NCBI RefSeq assembly: GCF_002163625.1
Contig: NZ_CP020892.1
Span: 2,852,001-2,916,000 of the forward strand
Origin: Pseudomonas sp. M30-35
GTDB taxonomy: Bacteria > Pseudomonadota > Gammaproteobacteria > Pseudomonadales > Pseudomonadaceae
Length of the DNA: 64,000 bases
Reading direction: 5' to 3'
Shown one piece after another: positions 52,882-61,789 of the stretch. Positions within the stretch are counted from its first letter, which is position 1. Each line of letters starts with the position of its first letter. The position numbers were made by a program, and so were the translations under genes. The notes beneath the pieces are model-generated. The model searched no databases. It was given only the letters and a program-made list of their open reading frames with translations, and had not been told where the DNA came from.

Positions 52882-52952
52882 TGTGATGATTCCTCACGGG
52901 TTGTGGTGCCACCATCTTCGGTTCCAGACCGGCACTTCAGGATGACCAGCGG

Positions 52953-53003
52953 ATGACATTTTTGTCATTCGAAGTGGCGCCCCCGTGAATGACAAAAATG
53001 TAA
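52953..53003. promoter_or_regulatory. Two TGACA-N4-TGTCA-type boxes between divergent operons
   Basis: ATGACATTTTTGTCAT (52953-52968) is a perfect palindrome, and TGACAAAAATGTAA (52990-53003) is a close copy, 36 bp centre to centre. From memory, this is the site type of the E. coli response regulators CusR and HprR. It lies about 85 bp from the exported-protein start and 95 bp from the response-regulator start. Confidence 0.75.
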
Positions 53004-53097
53004 CCAACGGCTCCCTCGCGTAGGGTTAAACTTCGAAACTCAAGCAACAAAACTGCGGACTAAACCCCGTCACAGAGAAATCCGAGCCAGCCTGACA

Positions 53098-53793
53098 ATG
53101 CACATCCTGCTGATCGAAGATGACACCAAAACCGGCGAGTACCTGAAAAAGGGGCTTGGCGAATCAGGCTACAACGTCGACTGGACCCAGCACGGCGCCG
53201 ATGGCCTGCACCTGGCTCTGCAAACGTCTTATGACCTGATCGTGCTGGATGTAATGCTTCCCGGCATAGACGGCTTTCAGATCATCGAACTGCTACGCGC
53301 CAGACAAGACGTGCCGGTGCTGTTTCTGACGGCCCGCGATCAGTTGCATGACCGCATTCGCGGCTTGGAATTGGGCGCTGACGACTACCTGGTAAAACCG
53401 TTTTCTTTCACCGAGTTGCTGTTGCGCATTCGCACCATCTTGCGGCGCGGCGTAGTTCGAGAAGCCGATCACTTTCACCTTGCCGACCTAGAGCTGGATC
53501 TGCTGCGCCGACGCGTCACGCGCCAGCAACAGGTCATAGTGCTGACTAACAAGGAGTTCGCCCTACTGCATCTGTTTCTGCGCCGCGAAGGTGATGTTCT
53601 GTCCCGGGCGCAGATTGCCTCGGAAGTCTGGGATATGAACTTCGACAGCGATACCAACGTGGTGGACGTTGCAGTCAAGCGCCTGCGTAGCAAGATTGAT
53701 CAGCCCTACCCGATCAAACTGATCCATACCGTTCGCGGCATCGGTTATGTGTGCGAGGTGAGGTCATGTGGCCCCGACAACAACCCTCACTGA
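53098..53793 (+). CDS. OmpR-family response regulator (CusR/HprR type)
   Basis: A two-component response regulator of 231 residues. The receiver domain (1 to about 120) has the acidic pair IEDD at 6-9, phospho-acceptor Asp51 in VLDVMLPG, and the lysine in LVKPFSF near 100. The winged-helix DNA-binding domain (about 130-225) ends in the KLIHTVRGIGYVCEV typical of the family. It overlaps the histidine kinase by 28 bp and is divergent from the redox operon. Heavy-metal or oxidant-type control is likely from the box type. Confidence 0.92.
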   Translation: MHILLIEDDTKTGEYLKKGLGESGYNVDWTQHGADGLHLALQTSYDLIVLDVMLPGIDGFQIIELLRARQDVPVLFLTARDQLHDRIRGLELGADDYLVKPFSFTELLLRIRTILRRGVVREADHFHLADLELDLLRRRVTRQQQVIVLTNKEFALLHLFLRREGDVLSRAQIASEVWDMNFDSDTNVVDVAVKRLRSKIDQPYPIKLIHTVRGIGYVCEVRSCGPDNNPH

Positions 53794-55160
53794 CTCTGCG
53801 CTCAACCCTGGCATTCTCAATGGTGGCGATGCTCACGGTCGGCGGTGCGGGGCTTTATCTGTATGAGTCGATAAAAGCTTCGGTCATGATGAACAGCGAC
53901 CATGCGGTGCTCGCACGCCTGGATCACTTTCGCAAGTTGCTGCATTTTGAGCTGGGGATCGAGAAACTGCGCGACAACCCACAGATATTGAAAAACATGC
54001 TCTACAGCGAAAACGACATCTTCATCATCGGTGAAACCGACCAACCGCCCGTGATCATGGTCAATCCGCTGAACGTATCGCTGCCCGATTTGCCTGTGAT
54101 CAACCACGGTACAGCGCTAAGCGTGGATGCCCTGCGCAGTGGGGTAACCGATTCGGGTGCACCCTTGCGCGCCGCAACCGTACAAACGACCTCCGGCGGC
54201 CGTGAAGTACGCCTAACTGCCGCGCACGTCATGACCCGGGAAATGGCCATGCTCAAGGCATTTCGCGAGCGTATCTATCTGGCTGTAAGCCTGGCGTTTC
54301 TACTCACGGCGTTACTCGGTTACATACTCCTGCGTCGCGGCCTACGCCCCTTGCGTACGATGGCCACGCATGCGGCGAACATAACGCCCCAGCGGCTCGA
54401 CAGCAGAATGGACAGCAAAGACACGCCAATTGAACTGCAGCAACTCAGCGACGCGTACAACGCCATGCTCGATCGCCTCGCCAACGGCTATCAGCGCTTG
54501 ACGCAGTTTTCCGCTGACTTGGCGCACGAAATACGCACGCCCGTAGGCTCGTTGATGGGGCACTGCCAAGTTGCCTTGCGTCAGTCACGCAGCGAGGACG
54601 AATACCAAGCATTGCTGGCCTCGAACCTTGAAGAGTTGGAACGTATTTCACGGATAGTCGAAAGCATCCTGTTCCTCGCCCGCGCTGACGACGCACAGTC
54701 AGTGATTGAGCGTGAACCGTTGTCCCTGAATAGCGAATTACAGCGTATCGCCGGTTATTTCGAAGGCTTGGCCGAAGAGCGACAGTTAACCCTGCAAACT
54801 ACCGGCGATGGCATCCTTGAGGCTGACCCACTGCTGCTGCGCAGAGCATTGAGCAATCTAGTCGCCAACGCCATTCGCTATGCCAACGAAGGCAGCGAGA
54901 TTCTGATGCGTGTCGTTGCGGTCGATGGTGGTTGGCAGATTGATGTCGAGAATCAGGGGCCAGTTCTGAGCGACGAGACATTGCGCAAACTGTTCGACCG
55001 CTTTTACCGTGGCGATACTTCCCGCCACCAAAGCTCTGACTCATACGGCCTGGGCCTCACCATCGTCGCGGCAATCATGCAATTGCATGGCGGTGAGGCA
55101 AGTGTGAAACAGCCTGAGCCTGGGACGATCCGTTTCTCGTTGTTTTTCCCTGCGCCCTAA
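53766..55160 (+). CDS. Histidine kinase, heavy-metal-sensor type (CusS/HprS-like)
   Basis: A membrane sensor kinase of about 464 residues. The ATG at 53766 (MWPRQQPSLTLRSTL) follows GAGGTGA; a GTG 15 bp upstream is less likely. The first membrane segment is at about 14-35, a periplasmic sensor of about 140 residues follows, and the second segment at about 175-190. Then come a HAMP domain, the phospho-acceptor His254 in FSADLAHEIRTP, and an ATPase domain with NLVANAIRYANEG, LFDRFYRGDTS and GLGLTIVAAIMQLHGG. The metal or oxidant stimulus is not readable; no metal ligand cluster is evident in the sensor. Confidence 0.92.
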   Translation: MWPRQQPSLTLRSTLAFSMVAMLTVGGAGLYLYESIKASVMMNSDHAVLARLDHFRKLLHFELGIEKLRDNPQILKNMLYSENDIFIIGETDQPPVIMVNPLNVSLPDLPVINHGTALSVDALRSGVTDSGAPLRAATVQTTSGGREVRLTAAHVMTREMAMLKAFRERIYLAVSLAFLLTALLGYILLRRGLRPLRTMATHAANITPQRLDSRMDSKDTPIELQQLSDAYNAMLDRLANGYQRLTQFSADLAHEIRTPVGSLMGHCQVALRQSRSEDEYQALLASNLEELERISRIVESILFLARADDAQSVIEREPLSLNSELQRIAGYFEGLAEERQLTLQTTGDGILEADPLLLRRALSNLVANAIRYANEGSEILMRVVAVDGGWQIDVENQGPVLSDETLRKLFDRFYRGDTSRHQSSDSYGLGLTIVAAIMQLHGGEASVKQPEPGTIRFSLFFPAP

Positions 55161-55252
55161 ACCAAACCAGCCGGATACCCGTTACCGGACCTCTACTGAA
55201 ATGGAAAGGCCAAGCGCCGCACCAACAGAAGCTACGACGCCTCGCAGTGTAC

Positions 55253-55432
55253 TTATATACGCCGTGGTAAACGCCAGCACACCCAGCCTACCAGAAGCAG
55301 CGGTAGCCCCAGACTCAGCCAGGAGAGCAAGTCGTAGACCTGGTCACCAACCAGTGCCGAGACCAGGCCGAACAGACTGAGCACGCCCAGCAGCAGCGGC
55401 CAACGGAAGATCATCCACAATCCACGTCTCAT
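55253..55432 (-). CDS. 59-residue membrane protein coupled to the PepSY gene
   Basis: A small protein starting MRRGLWMIFRWPLLLGVLSL, with two hydrophobic segments (about 9-28 and 36-53) and a basic end WRLPRRI. I translated it from the minus strand. Its ATG overlaps the PepSY stop codon as ATGA, a classic sign of translational coupling, and codon use is that of a real gene. It is too short for ordinary gene finders. Topology in-out-in is likely from the positive ends. Function unknown; small membrane proteins beside PepSY-TM genes are common in iron-uptake loci of Pseudomonas. Confidence 0.75.
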   Translation of the reverse strand: MRRGLWMIFRWPLLLGVLSLFGLVSALVGDQVYDLLSWLSLGLPLLLVGWVCWRLPRRI

Positions 55433-56580
55433 GCCTTTGCCCCCGCCACTAACCCACCAGCATCCAGTTCAGCCAAGCGCTGCTCCAGCGGTGACTTACG
55501 TCGCCCAAGCCAGAGATACAGGCCGCTGCCAAGAATGGCGATGGAGATCAAGTCCAGCAGAGTCCAGATGATTTTCAGTGGCAGGCCACCGTAGTCACCG
55601 AAATGCAGCGGCTGTGAGAGCAGCAGGGTTTTCACGTACCACGGCATGTCACGCATATCGGTCAGTTCGCTGGTCTGGGCATCCACTAGTGCAGGCTTGA
55701 GCAAACGCTCGGTCACCGGCGTAGCGCCACGCATAAACACCGCGTAGTGATGCTGGCTGCTGAACTGGGTACCCGGGAAAGCCACAATACTGACGTCCAT
55801 GTCTGGCGCAGCCTTGCTCGCCGTAGCCAGCGCCGCATGCAGTGAGCCCGGCGACTTGAGCGGCGGTTGGTCCTTATACGGTGCGGTCATTTCCGCCAAT
55901 TGGCCAGACTGCCACAACCCTAGAATCGGGATCGACAAGGTGTTGATCACCCCAGTCAAGCCGACCACCAACACCCAGGCCAGCGTGACAATGCCCAGCA
56001 CATTGTGCAGGTCCAGCCACTTCAGGCGAGTACTGCGCTTGTTACGCACGGTGGCGAAATCCAATTTGCGCATAAACGGCGTATAGACAACCACGCCAGA
56101 CACCAGCGAAGCCACCAGCAGCAACCCCATAAAACCGAGGAACAGGAAACCCAGCAGCCCCATAAACATGTCGGTATGCAGCTTGAGCATGATGTACATA
56201 AAGCCACCCGGTGGCGGCAGCGGATCAAAGAACTCGCCAGTGCGGGCGTCGAACGGCTGGACATGACCATTCTCTGGCGGCGGCACTAGCGTCGGGGCCG
56301 TGATCACACCGCCAATCGGGTCGTCCTTCTCAAAGAATACGAAGCGGGCAACCTCGCCGGGGCGAGCTGCCAAAGCGCGGGCCAACACATCGTCATAGTT
56401 GATCACCGGCGATTCAGCGGTGATTGGCTTGAGCTCCGGGTGTGGCTCGAAGTAATGCTCGATCTCTTCATGGAAGATCAACGGCAATCCAGTCAAGCAC
56501 AGCATCAACAGAAAGATCGTCGAAATCAGACTGGTCCACTTATGCACCAGATACCAGCTACGCAGGGTTCGGGGAGTCAT
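55429..56580 (-). CDS. PepSY-associated TM-helix protein (iron-regulated membrane protein)
   Basis: An inner-membrane protein of 383 residues. The first segment is in HKWTSLISTIFLLMLCLTG (about 13-31), with more at about 140-165, 195-215 and 340-360, and PepSY domains between. Histidines in the segments (HKWTS, LDLHNVLG) suggest haem. Members of this family reduce ferric siderophores in the periplasm or inner membrane. In Pseudomonas they usually stand beside a TonB-dependent receptor, but no receptor is within this window. A Fur-like box lies about 210 bp upstream. The 59-residue gene follows with an ATGA overlap. Confidence 0.88.
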   Translation of the reverse strand: MTPRTLRSWYLVHKWTSLISTIFLLMLCLTGLPLIFHEEIEHYFEPHPELKPITAESPVINYDDVLARALAARPGEVARFVFFEKDDPIGGVITAPTLVPPPENGHVQPFDARTGEFFDPLPPPGGFMYIMLKLHTDMFMGLLGFLFLGFMGLLLVASLVSGVVVYTPFMRKLDFATVRNKRSTRLKWLDLHNVLGIVTLAWVLVVGLTGVINTLSIPILGLWQSGQLAEMTAPYKDQPPLKSPGSLHAALATASKAAPDMDVSIVAFPGTQFSSQHHYAVFMRGATPVTERLLKPALVDAQTSELTDMRDMPWYVKTLLLSQPLHFGDYGGLPLKIIWTLLDLISIAILGSGLYLWLGRRKSPLEQRLAELDAGGLVAGAKA

Positions 56581-56591
56581 GTTTTTTCTTC

Positions 56592-56693
56592 TTAGGTGTC
56601 ACGGTTTTTACGATTATTCAGATGCTCACACAGGCCAATAACAGCGGCTCGACCGGCGCGGAGCCAGACCTGGATCTCATTGACATCACACAT
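56592..56693 (-). CDS. Possible 33-residue ORF ahead of the PepSY gene
   Basis: An ATG at 56693 opens MCDVNEIQVWLRAGRAAVIG and ends in NNRKNRDT, 11 bp before the PepSY start. The frame is open upstream for about 20 more codons without an ATG, so it could be the end of a longer, decayed or non-ATG gene. No Shine-Dalgarno is visible. It lies downstream of the Fur-like box. I do not recognise it; a leader peptide is another possibility. Confidence 0.3.
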   Translation of the reverse strand: MCDVNEIQVWLRAGRAAVIGLCEHLNNRKNRDT

Positions 56694-56785
56694 ACGCGGC
56701 GAAAAGCAGATACGGACGTTCTGCAAGCCGTTAACAGCGGCACAACACCCGCCCTATACGCAGATAATCACGCGCAGCACAAAAT

Positions 56786-56804
56786 GCATATGAGAAGTAT
56801 TCGC
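56786..56804 (-). promoter_or_regulatory. Fur-box-like sequence upstream of the PepSY gene
   Basis: On the minus strand GCGAATACTTCTCATATGC agrees with about 10 of 19 positions of the Fur consensus, including its central TCAT, and resembles Pseudomonas Fur boxes (GAAT-N-ATTCTCAT). The surroundings, 56805-57089, contain a 230-bp open stretch on the plus strand that I do not credit as a gene. Confidence 0.4.
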
Positions 56805-57089
56805 ATATTAACCATTCACCCTCTTCTTCACAAGCTGAGCGCGCATGCCCCCAACCAAGCCAAGAGCAATATGAGTTGTGGACTGTTCAGATGCTTGAGG
56901 GGCTAGGAGAAAGGTTGTTCTTAGTTAATGCTGTAATCCCCCAGCGAGCCTTAGCTCACCTGTGGCTGAAGGCGTATACCGGTTTTGTTGAGGATTAGAT
57001 GAGCCAGAACTGCTCGACTGCTTCGAGTTTGAAATCTGTACTGAATGATCTTTTGGTTACGTAAACACCTCATTGCGGGGCGAAGCTTA

Positions 57090-57106
57090 ACGCCCTATCG
57101 GGGCGT
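57090..57106 (-). terminator. Hairpin downstream of the AbrB gene
   Basis: ACGCCC (57090-57095) pairs with GGGCGT (57101-57106) around TATCG. An alternative pairing with GGGGCG at 57077-57082 is possible. It lies 64 bp beyond the AbrB stop on the minus strand and lacks a T-run. Confidence 0.4.
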
Positions 57107-57169
57107 CCAGAATCATTGAGCCACAACAACGTTGATCCAGCAGAGTGAGGCGCTGCCCTCGGCCGCAAA

Positions 57170-58240
57170 TCACTCACCACAGGTATGCCGTCGCGACTCC
57201 CGCAGGGCGCGGCGGTGCACTAAGGCCAAAACCCAAGGAATATTAGGCAGTATCATGAAAATACGAACTAGATGGAACGCAGTTATCAGCGCCACATCTT
57301 CATGTAAATACTGAGCTGTCAGCGCCATTTCGGTCACACTGCCCGGAGCCGCACCCAAAACCAAAACACGCCAGTTCATGTCTGACATGGATGCAACACC
57401 TAGTGCTACTCCTGCGCAAAGCAGTATGAGCAGTGATGAGGTGAAAAAAATAGCCACGATCATCCTGCCTGCATTACGAAATAACTCCCGCCGAAAAGTT
57501 GATCCCAGCCAAGTGCCTAGCAAAACCTGAGCGAATCCTACTACTGCATGCGGAAATGGCGACACAGGCAATAGGCTTGTCGATGTGGCGATGCATGAGA
57601 ATGCCAGCGCCCCAAGAAAAAATGGGCTGTTTATACGGAGTTTATAGAACAGGGAGCTGGTTAGAGCCGCCCCCACGCTTAGCACTAATATACCGACTGG
57701 ATCGGCTGCCGCCGAGAGAAGTACTCGGTCTGCAACTGGGGTATGCAGCAAATAATAGAGGGCTGCAGGTATGAGAAGAACAATCGCTGATATGCGCAGC
57801 GTTTGTGCAAAAACTACCGGCCCTGGGTCACCGCCATAACGAATGGCAAGATTGCCCATTTCAACCGGCCCGCCGGGTATGCTCGATAGCAAAGCTGTAA
57901 CTCGATCGGAGCCTGTTAGCTTCCTCAGTAAAAATGAGATAACGAAGCTAAATATAATAGTCAAACAAGCAACCCCGACAATCGCAACCCCGTGGCTGTA
58001 TATAGCGAGTGCAGCATCTGCTGTGAAATACAGGCCCACTTGTGCAGCAACGATCATCTGCCCAATCGGACGGGTTCGTACAGGCACATCAACGGGAACA
58101 ACTGCGAGATTCAACAACGCAGTAATTACTAATGGTCCAATCATCCATGGCAAAGGGAGATTTATTTGCTGCGCCAGATAACCTGCAGCAATGGCCAACA
58201 AATAGCAGCCACCAAGCTCAGCATATTGTTTAGCTGTCAT
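57170..58240 (-). CDS. AbrB-family membrane protein (duplicated AbrB domain)
   Basis: A polytopic inner-membrane protein of about 356 residues, with two halves of similar pattern. Each contains the AbrB features (NLPLPWMIGPLVITALLNL in the first half near 25; GTWLGSTFRRELFRNAG and APGSVTEMALTAQYL in the second). I use the ATG at 58240 (MTAKQYAELGGCYLL). The family was once called ammonia monooxygenase by mistake; members are probably transporters or regulators, and the function is not known. It lies 251 bp after the thiolase gene in the same direction, so it may or may not belong to that operon. Confidence 0.85.
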   Translation of the reverse strand: MTAKQYAELGGCYLLAIAAGYLAQQINLPLPWMIGPLVITALLNLAVVPVDVPVRTRPIGQMIVAAQVGLYFTADAALAIYSHGVAIVGVACLTIIFSFVISFLLRKLTGSDRVTALLSSIPGGPVEMGNLAIRYGGDPGPVVFAQTLRISAIVLLIPAALYYLLHTPVADRVLLSAAADPVGILVLSVGAALTSSLFYKLRINSPFFLGALAFSCIATSTSLLPVSPFPHAVVGFAQVLLGTWLGSTFRRELFRNAGRMIVAIFFTSSLLILLCAGVALGVASMSDMNWRVLVLGAAPGSVTEMALTAQYLHEDVALITAFHLVRIFMILPNIPWVLALVHRRALRESRRHTCGE

Positions 58241-58491
58241 CACGTTAAAGCCTGCAACAGAGCACATCTGCGGATTCGGTCGCGAATGCTTTCACCCCTG
58301 CTGCCACCACTTTGAGCTAAATCTGACCAAACAATATGCATAACTGATCCTATCTATCTCTTGAGCCAACCATGCTTGCCACATGACTAAGCCTCCCTTC
58401 CGATTTATCGCGACTGATAGTTTGGTAGGGTCGTACTTAACGGGCTGAATTTCTCAGGCTGACACTTGAGGACTTTTGATCTAATAGTGTT

Positions 58492-59700
58492 TCAGAGGCG
58501 TTCTAAAATAATCGCAATACCCTGCCCTACCCCGACACACATGCTGCATAGGGCATAACGTGCACCGTCCATCTGATGAAGCTGGTTTACCGCAGTTGTT
58601 ACCAAGCGTGCCCCCGATGCCCCTAGCGGATGGCCGATTGCAATAGCTCCTCCATTTGGATTGACCCGTGGGTCATCATCTTTCAGCCCCAAACGACGAC
58701 ATACCGCTAGCGCTTGTGCGGCGAATGCTTCATTTAATTCAATGACGTCCATTAGTTCGATGCTGAGGCCAGTCATTTGCATAACTTTATCTACAGCAGG
58801 TACTGGCCCCATGCCCATTACACGCGGGGCTACACCCGCAGTGGCCATGCCAACGACACGCGCACGAGGAGTTAGACCGTAGAGCTGCACAGCCTTACCG
58901 CTGGCCATCAAGAGTGCACACGCACCATCATTAATGCCTGATGAGTTACCGGCCGAAACAGTGCCCTCTTCGGACACGACACCATGCAATTTGGCTAAGC
59001 TTTCAAGCCCAGTTTCTGGACGCGGATGTTCGTCTACATCAATCACAACATCGGGTTTACGGGGACGCGTCACGGTGACGCTCATGACTTCATTTTTAAA
59101 AAAACCAGCGTTCTGAGCCTGACTCCAGCGATGCTGACTGCGTAACGCGAAAGCATCTTGATCGGCGCGTGAAATAGACTCTTGCTCAGCAACAATTTCA
59201 GCGGTTGAGGTGAGTGCATCCACCCCATACATTGCCTTCATTATTGGGTTAACTAAGCGCCAGCCTATAGTCGTGTCTTCCAACTGCTGGTTACGTGCAA
59301 ATTCCTTCTGCGCTTTCGCTAACACGTATGGAGAACGGCTCATGCTCTCAACGCCACCGGCAATGACCAGTTGCGCCTCAGCGCACTTTATTGCACGGGC
59401 GGCGGTACCAACTGCGTCAAGCCCAGAACCGCAGAGTCTGTTGAGCGTTACGCCCGGAACAGTTAAAGGTAAACCGGATAGTAATGCAGCCATGCGAGCT
59501 ACATTGCGGTTATCTTCTCCTGCCTGATTGGCACAACCGTAGAACACCTCGTCTAATTCACCCCAGACGACACCTGGATTACGCCGTATGAGTTCTTGAA
59601 TAGGCAGTGCCGCAAGGTCATCGGCTCGTATCGATGAAAGCGAGCCGTTGAGTCGCCCAAAGGGAGTGCGAATAGCATCGCAAATATAAGCATCTTGCAT
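58492..59700 (-). CDS. Acetyl-CoA C-acyltransferase (thiolase, PcaF-like)
   Basis: Cleaves a 3-ketoacyl-CoA with CoA to acetyl-CoA and a shorter acyl-CoA. The 402-residue protein has the nucleophile Cys90 in LNRLCGSGLDAV, His in GHPLGASGAR, and the second cysteine in SMCVGVGQG, all thiolase catalytic residues. The sequence is near to 3-oxoadipyl-CoA thiolases, but the cluster, which lacks pca genes, favours beta-oxidation of some other acid. It follows the FadB/FadJ-like gene by 19 bp and is the last of the leftward operon. Intact. Confidence 0.92.
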   Translation of the reverse strand: MQDAYICDAIRTPFGRLNGSLSSIRADDLAALPIQELIRRNPGVVWGELDEVFYGCANQAGEDNRNVARMAALLSGLPLTVPGVTLNRLCGSGLDAVGTAARAIKCAEAQLVIAGGVESMSRSPYVLAKAQKEFARNQQLEDTTIGWRLVNPIMKAMYGVDALTSTAEIVAEQESISRADQDAFALRSQHRWSQAQNAGFFKNEVMSVTVTRPRKPDVVIDVDEHPRPETGLESLAKLHGVVSEEGTVSAGNSSGINDGACALLMASGKAVQLYGLTPRARVVGMATAGVAPRVMGMGPVPAVDKVMQMTGLSIELMDVIELNEAFAAQALAVCRRLGLKDDDPRVNPNGGAIAIGHPLGASGARLVTTAVNQLHQMDGARYALCSMCVGVGQGIAIILERL

Positions 59701-59719
59701 AAGTTGATATCTCCGTCTC

Positions 59720-61789
59720 TTAGGCTACAGATGGCTGCGCCAATGCAGCATCGCCCTTGACGTGTCCCTTGCCGCTGATTGATGCAAGGCTCTGCAAGGC
59801 ATTATCTAAATCAGGCTCGGACATATGGCGTGCAATAAAGAACGGACCACCCCTCCATTTGGGGAATCCGTAGCCATTAACCAGGGCAATATCAATATCT
59901 TCAGGTCGCTGGCAGACGCCCTCATTAAGCAAGAGCAATGACTCGTTAATCAGCGCATAGACCGCACGCTGTTGAATATCTTCAGGACTGAACACTTTTG
60001 CCTCAATACCGCTGCTAGCGCGGTAATCCTGAATCAACTTTTCAGTGTAAGAGTCAGGTGTGGGTTTTCCGTTAGCGGGATAAGCGTAGTAACCACTTCC
60101 GGTTTTTCGACCAAAACGATTAGCCTCACAAAGCGCGTCAGCAATCCCCACGTATCGACTTAGATGGCGTTTTTCTGCGATTTTCTGACGCATTCTCCAA
60201 GCGATATCTAGCCCAGAAAGGTCTGCAACCTTAAAAGGCCCCATGGCAAAGCCATACTCTTCAAGTGCCTCATCGACCTGCCAAGGTGTAGCCCCTTCTT
60301 CGAGCAAAAACTCACATTGTCGGCGGTATGCGGCGTAGAGCCTGTTACCCACAAAACCCCATGAATTTGCTACAATAATAGGCTTCTTTTTCAAGCGCTT
60401 AGCGAAGCCCAATGCAGTTCGTAGGGACAGTACACTAGTACTTTCCGTCTTGACGATCTCAAGCAGCGCCATACGGTTAGCTGGGCTAAAAAAATGCAGC
60501 CCGAGCACACGCTCTCGATTGAGCACCTGAGCAGCAATCTCATTAATGTCCAAATAGGATGTATTGGTCGCGAGAAGCGTGTCAGGTCTAACCAACTCGC
60601 CAAGGTTTTTTAGCAGGCTTTGTTTGGCCGCAAGGTCCTCAATAATGGCTTCAATGACCAAGTCTGCTGCTGCAACGCAAGTTATGCTCTGCGTGGGATT
60701 AAGCTTGGCCAGTGCCGAGTCACGTTTTTCAGCGCTCAAACGTTGTCGACTTACATCATTATCCAACTCGTGTTGAATCCGACTAATCCCAGCCTCAAGC
60801 GCATCAGCGTTCAACTCGATTAGATCAACGCTGTAGCCTGCATTGATAGCACACAATGCAATTCCAATCCCCATCGTACCGGCACCGATAATCGCTACAC
60901 GCTTTATGGGCAACGGTTCAAAAGCCGTTGACTTTGCTAACGCTTCACCACGTTCAGCAAAAAACACATACCGCAGCGCTTGCGCAGGCTCACTACCGCG
61001 CAGTGTGAGAAACTGGCGCCGTTCATGAGCAAGACCGTCTGCTAAGTTCAGACGAGTTGAGTCTAAAACTGTTTGCGCAGCAATCCTTGCTGAAGGCAGT
61101 CCCTTGGCACGCCTTAAGAGTTGCTCGACTTGTTCCGAGATCGAAAGCTCATCGGCCAACTCAACAGGCTCATCGCTAAGGGTTCGTTTGCTGAGCTTGT
61201 TGTCACGGGCAAACTTGAGCGCTTCTTGATGCTGAGCTTCAGGCTCGCTCTCGGTCAGTAAATGATCGACTAAACCCAACTGTTTGGCATTACGTACGTC
61301 GATCGGTTTGCCGGTAACAACCATTGAAAGTGCTTCCGACAGCCCGATCAAACGCGGTAACCGTTGTGTTCCGCCTGCGCCCGGTAGCACGCCGACGGTA
61401 ACTTCTGGCAACCCAAGACTTGCCTTGGGCGCCCCTAGTCTCAGATCACACGCCATAGCCAGTTCTAGGCCACCGCCTAGGGTGTGCCCCTTGATTAATG
61501 CAATGACTGGCAACGGGAAGTCCGTCAGCGCAGCGGTGACACTGGGTAAAGTCGGCTCAGTTGGCTCATGTTCGAGCTCTGCTAGATCAGCTCCTGCCAT
61601 CAGGTTGCGACCTTCACCTGTTAGCAATACTGCACGGGTAGTAGCAACATCAATACCCGCCAGCGCCGCCAAAATCCCCTTTCGAACGGCATCTGTACTG
61701 GCATTGACAGGGGGGTTATCGATAATGATAACCGCGACGTCATCTTCCATTATCAAATGCACCCGCCCTGAAATATTAGGCTTATGCAT
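59720..61789 (-). CDS. Bifunctional enoyl-CoA hydratase/3-hydroxyacyl-CoA dehydrogenase (FadB/FadJ-like)
   Basis: Carries out two successive steps of beta-oxidation. The ATG at 61789 (MHKPNISGRVHLIMEDDVA) has GGAGA 8 bp upstream; a start 57 bp earlier is not needed. About 689 residues. The hydratase domain covers about 1-195 (PPVNASTDAVRKG, IKGHTLGGGLELAMACD with the catalytic glutamates). The dehydrogenase has the NAD-binding VAIIGAGTMGIGIALCAI near 297 and HFFSPANRMALLEIV near 432 with the catalytic histidine. It overlaps the acyl-CoA synthetase gene by 8 bp. Confidence 0.94.
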   Translation of the reverse strand: MHKPNISGRVHLIMEDDVAVIIIDNPPVNASTDAVRKGILAALAGIDVATTRAVLLTGEGRNLMAGADLAELEHEPTEPTLPSVTAALTDFPLPVIALIKGHTLGGGLELAMACDLRLGAPKASLGLPEVTVGVLPGAGGTQRLPRLIGLSEALSMVVTGKPIDVRNAKQLGLVDHLLTESEPEAQHQEALKFARDNKLSKRTLSDEPVELADELSISEQVEQLLRRAKGLPSARIAAQTVLDSTRLNLADGLAHERRQFLTLRGSEPAQALRYVFFAERGEALAKSTAFEPLPIKRVAIIGAGTMGIGIALCAINAGYSVDLIELNADALEAGISRIQHELDNDVSRQRLSAEKRDSALAKLNPTQSITCVAAADLVIEAIIEDLAAKQSLLKNLGELVRPDTLLATNTSYLDINEIAAQVLNRERVLGLHFFSPANRMALLEIVKTESTSVLSLRTALGFAKRLKKKPIIVANSWGFVGNRLYAAYRRQCEFLLEEGATPWQVDEALEEYGFAMGPFKVADLSGLDIAWRMRQKIAEKRHLSRYVGIADALCEANRFGRKTGSGYYAYPANGKPTPDSYTEKLIQDYRASSGIEAKVFSPEDIQQRAVYALINESLLLLNEGVCQRPEDIDIALVNGYGFPKWRGGPFFIARHMSEPDLDNALQSLASISGKGHVKGDAALAQPSVA

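Noticed and set aside
56768-56999. A stop-free stretch of about 76 codons on the plus strand reading through ELWTVQMLEGLGERLFLVN
   Set aside because: It looks weakly protein-like, but has no good start, no known motif, and runs against the direction of the Fur-like site and PepSY gene. I cannot support it as a gene or a pseudogene.
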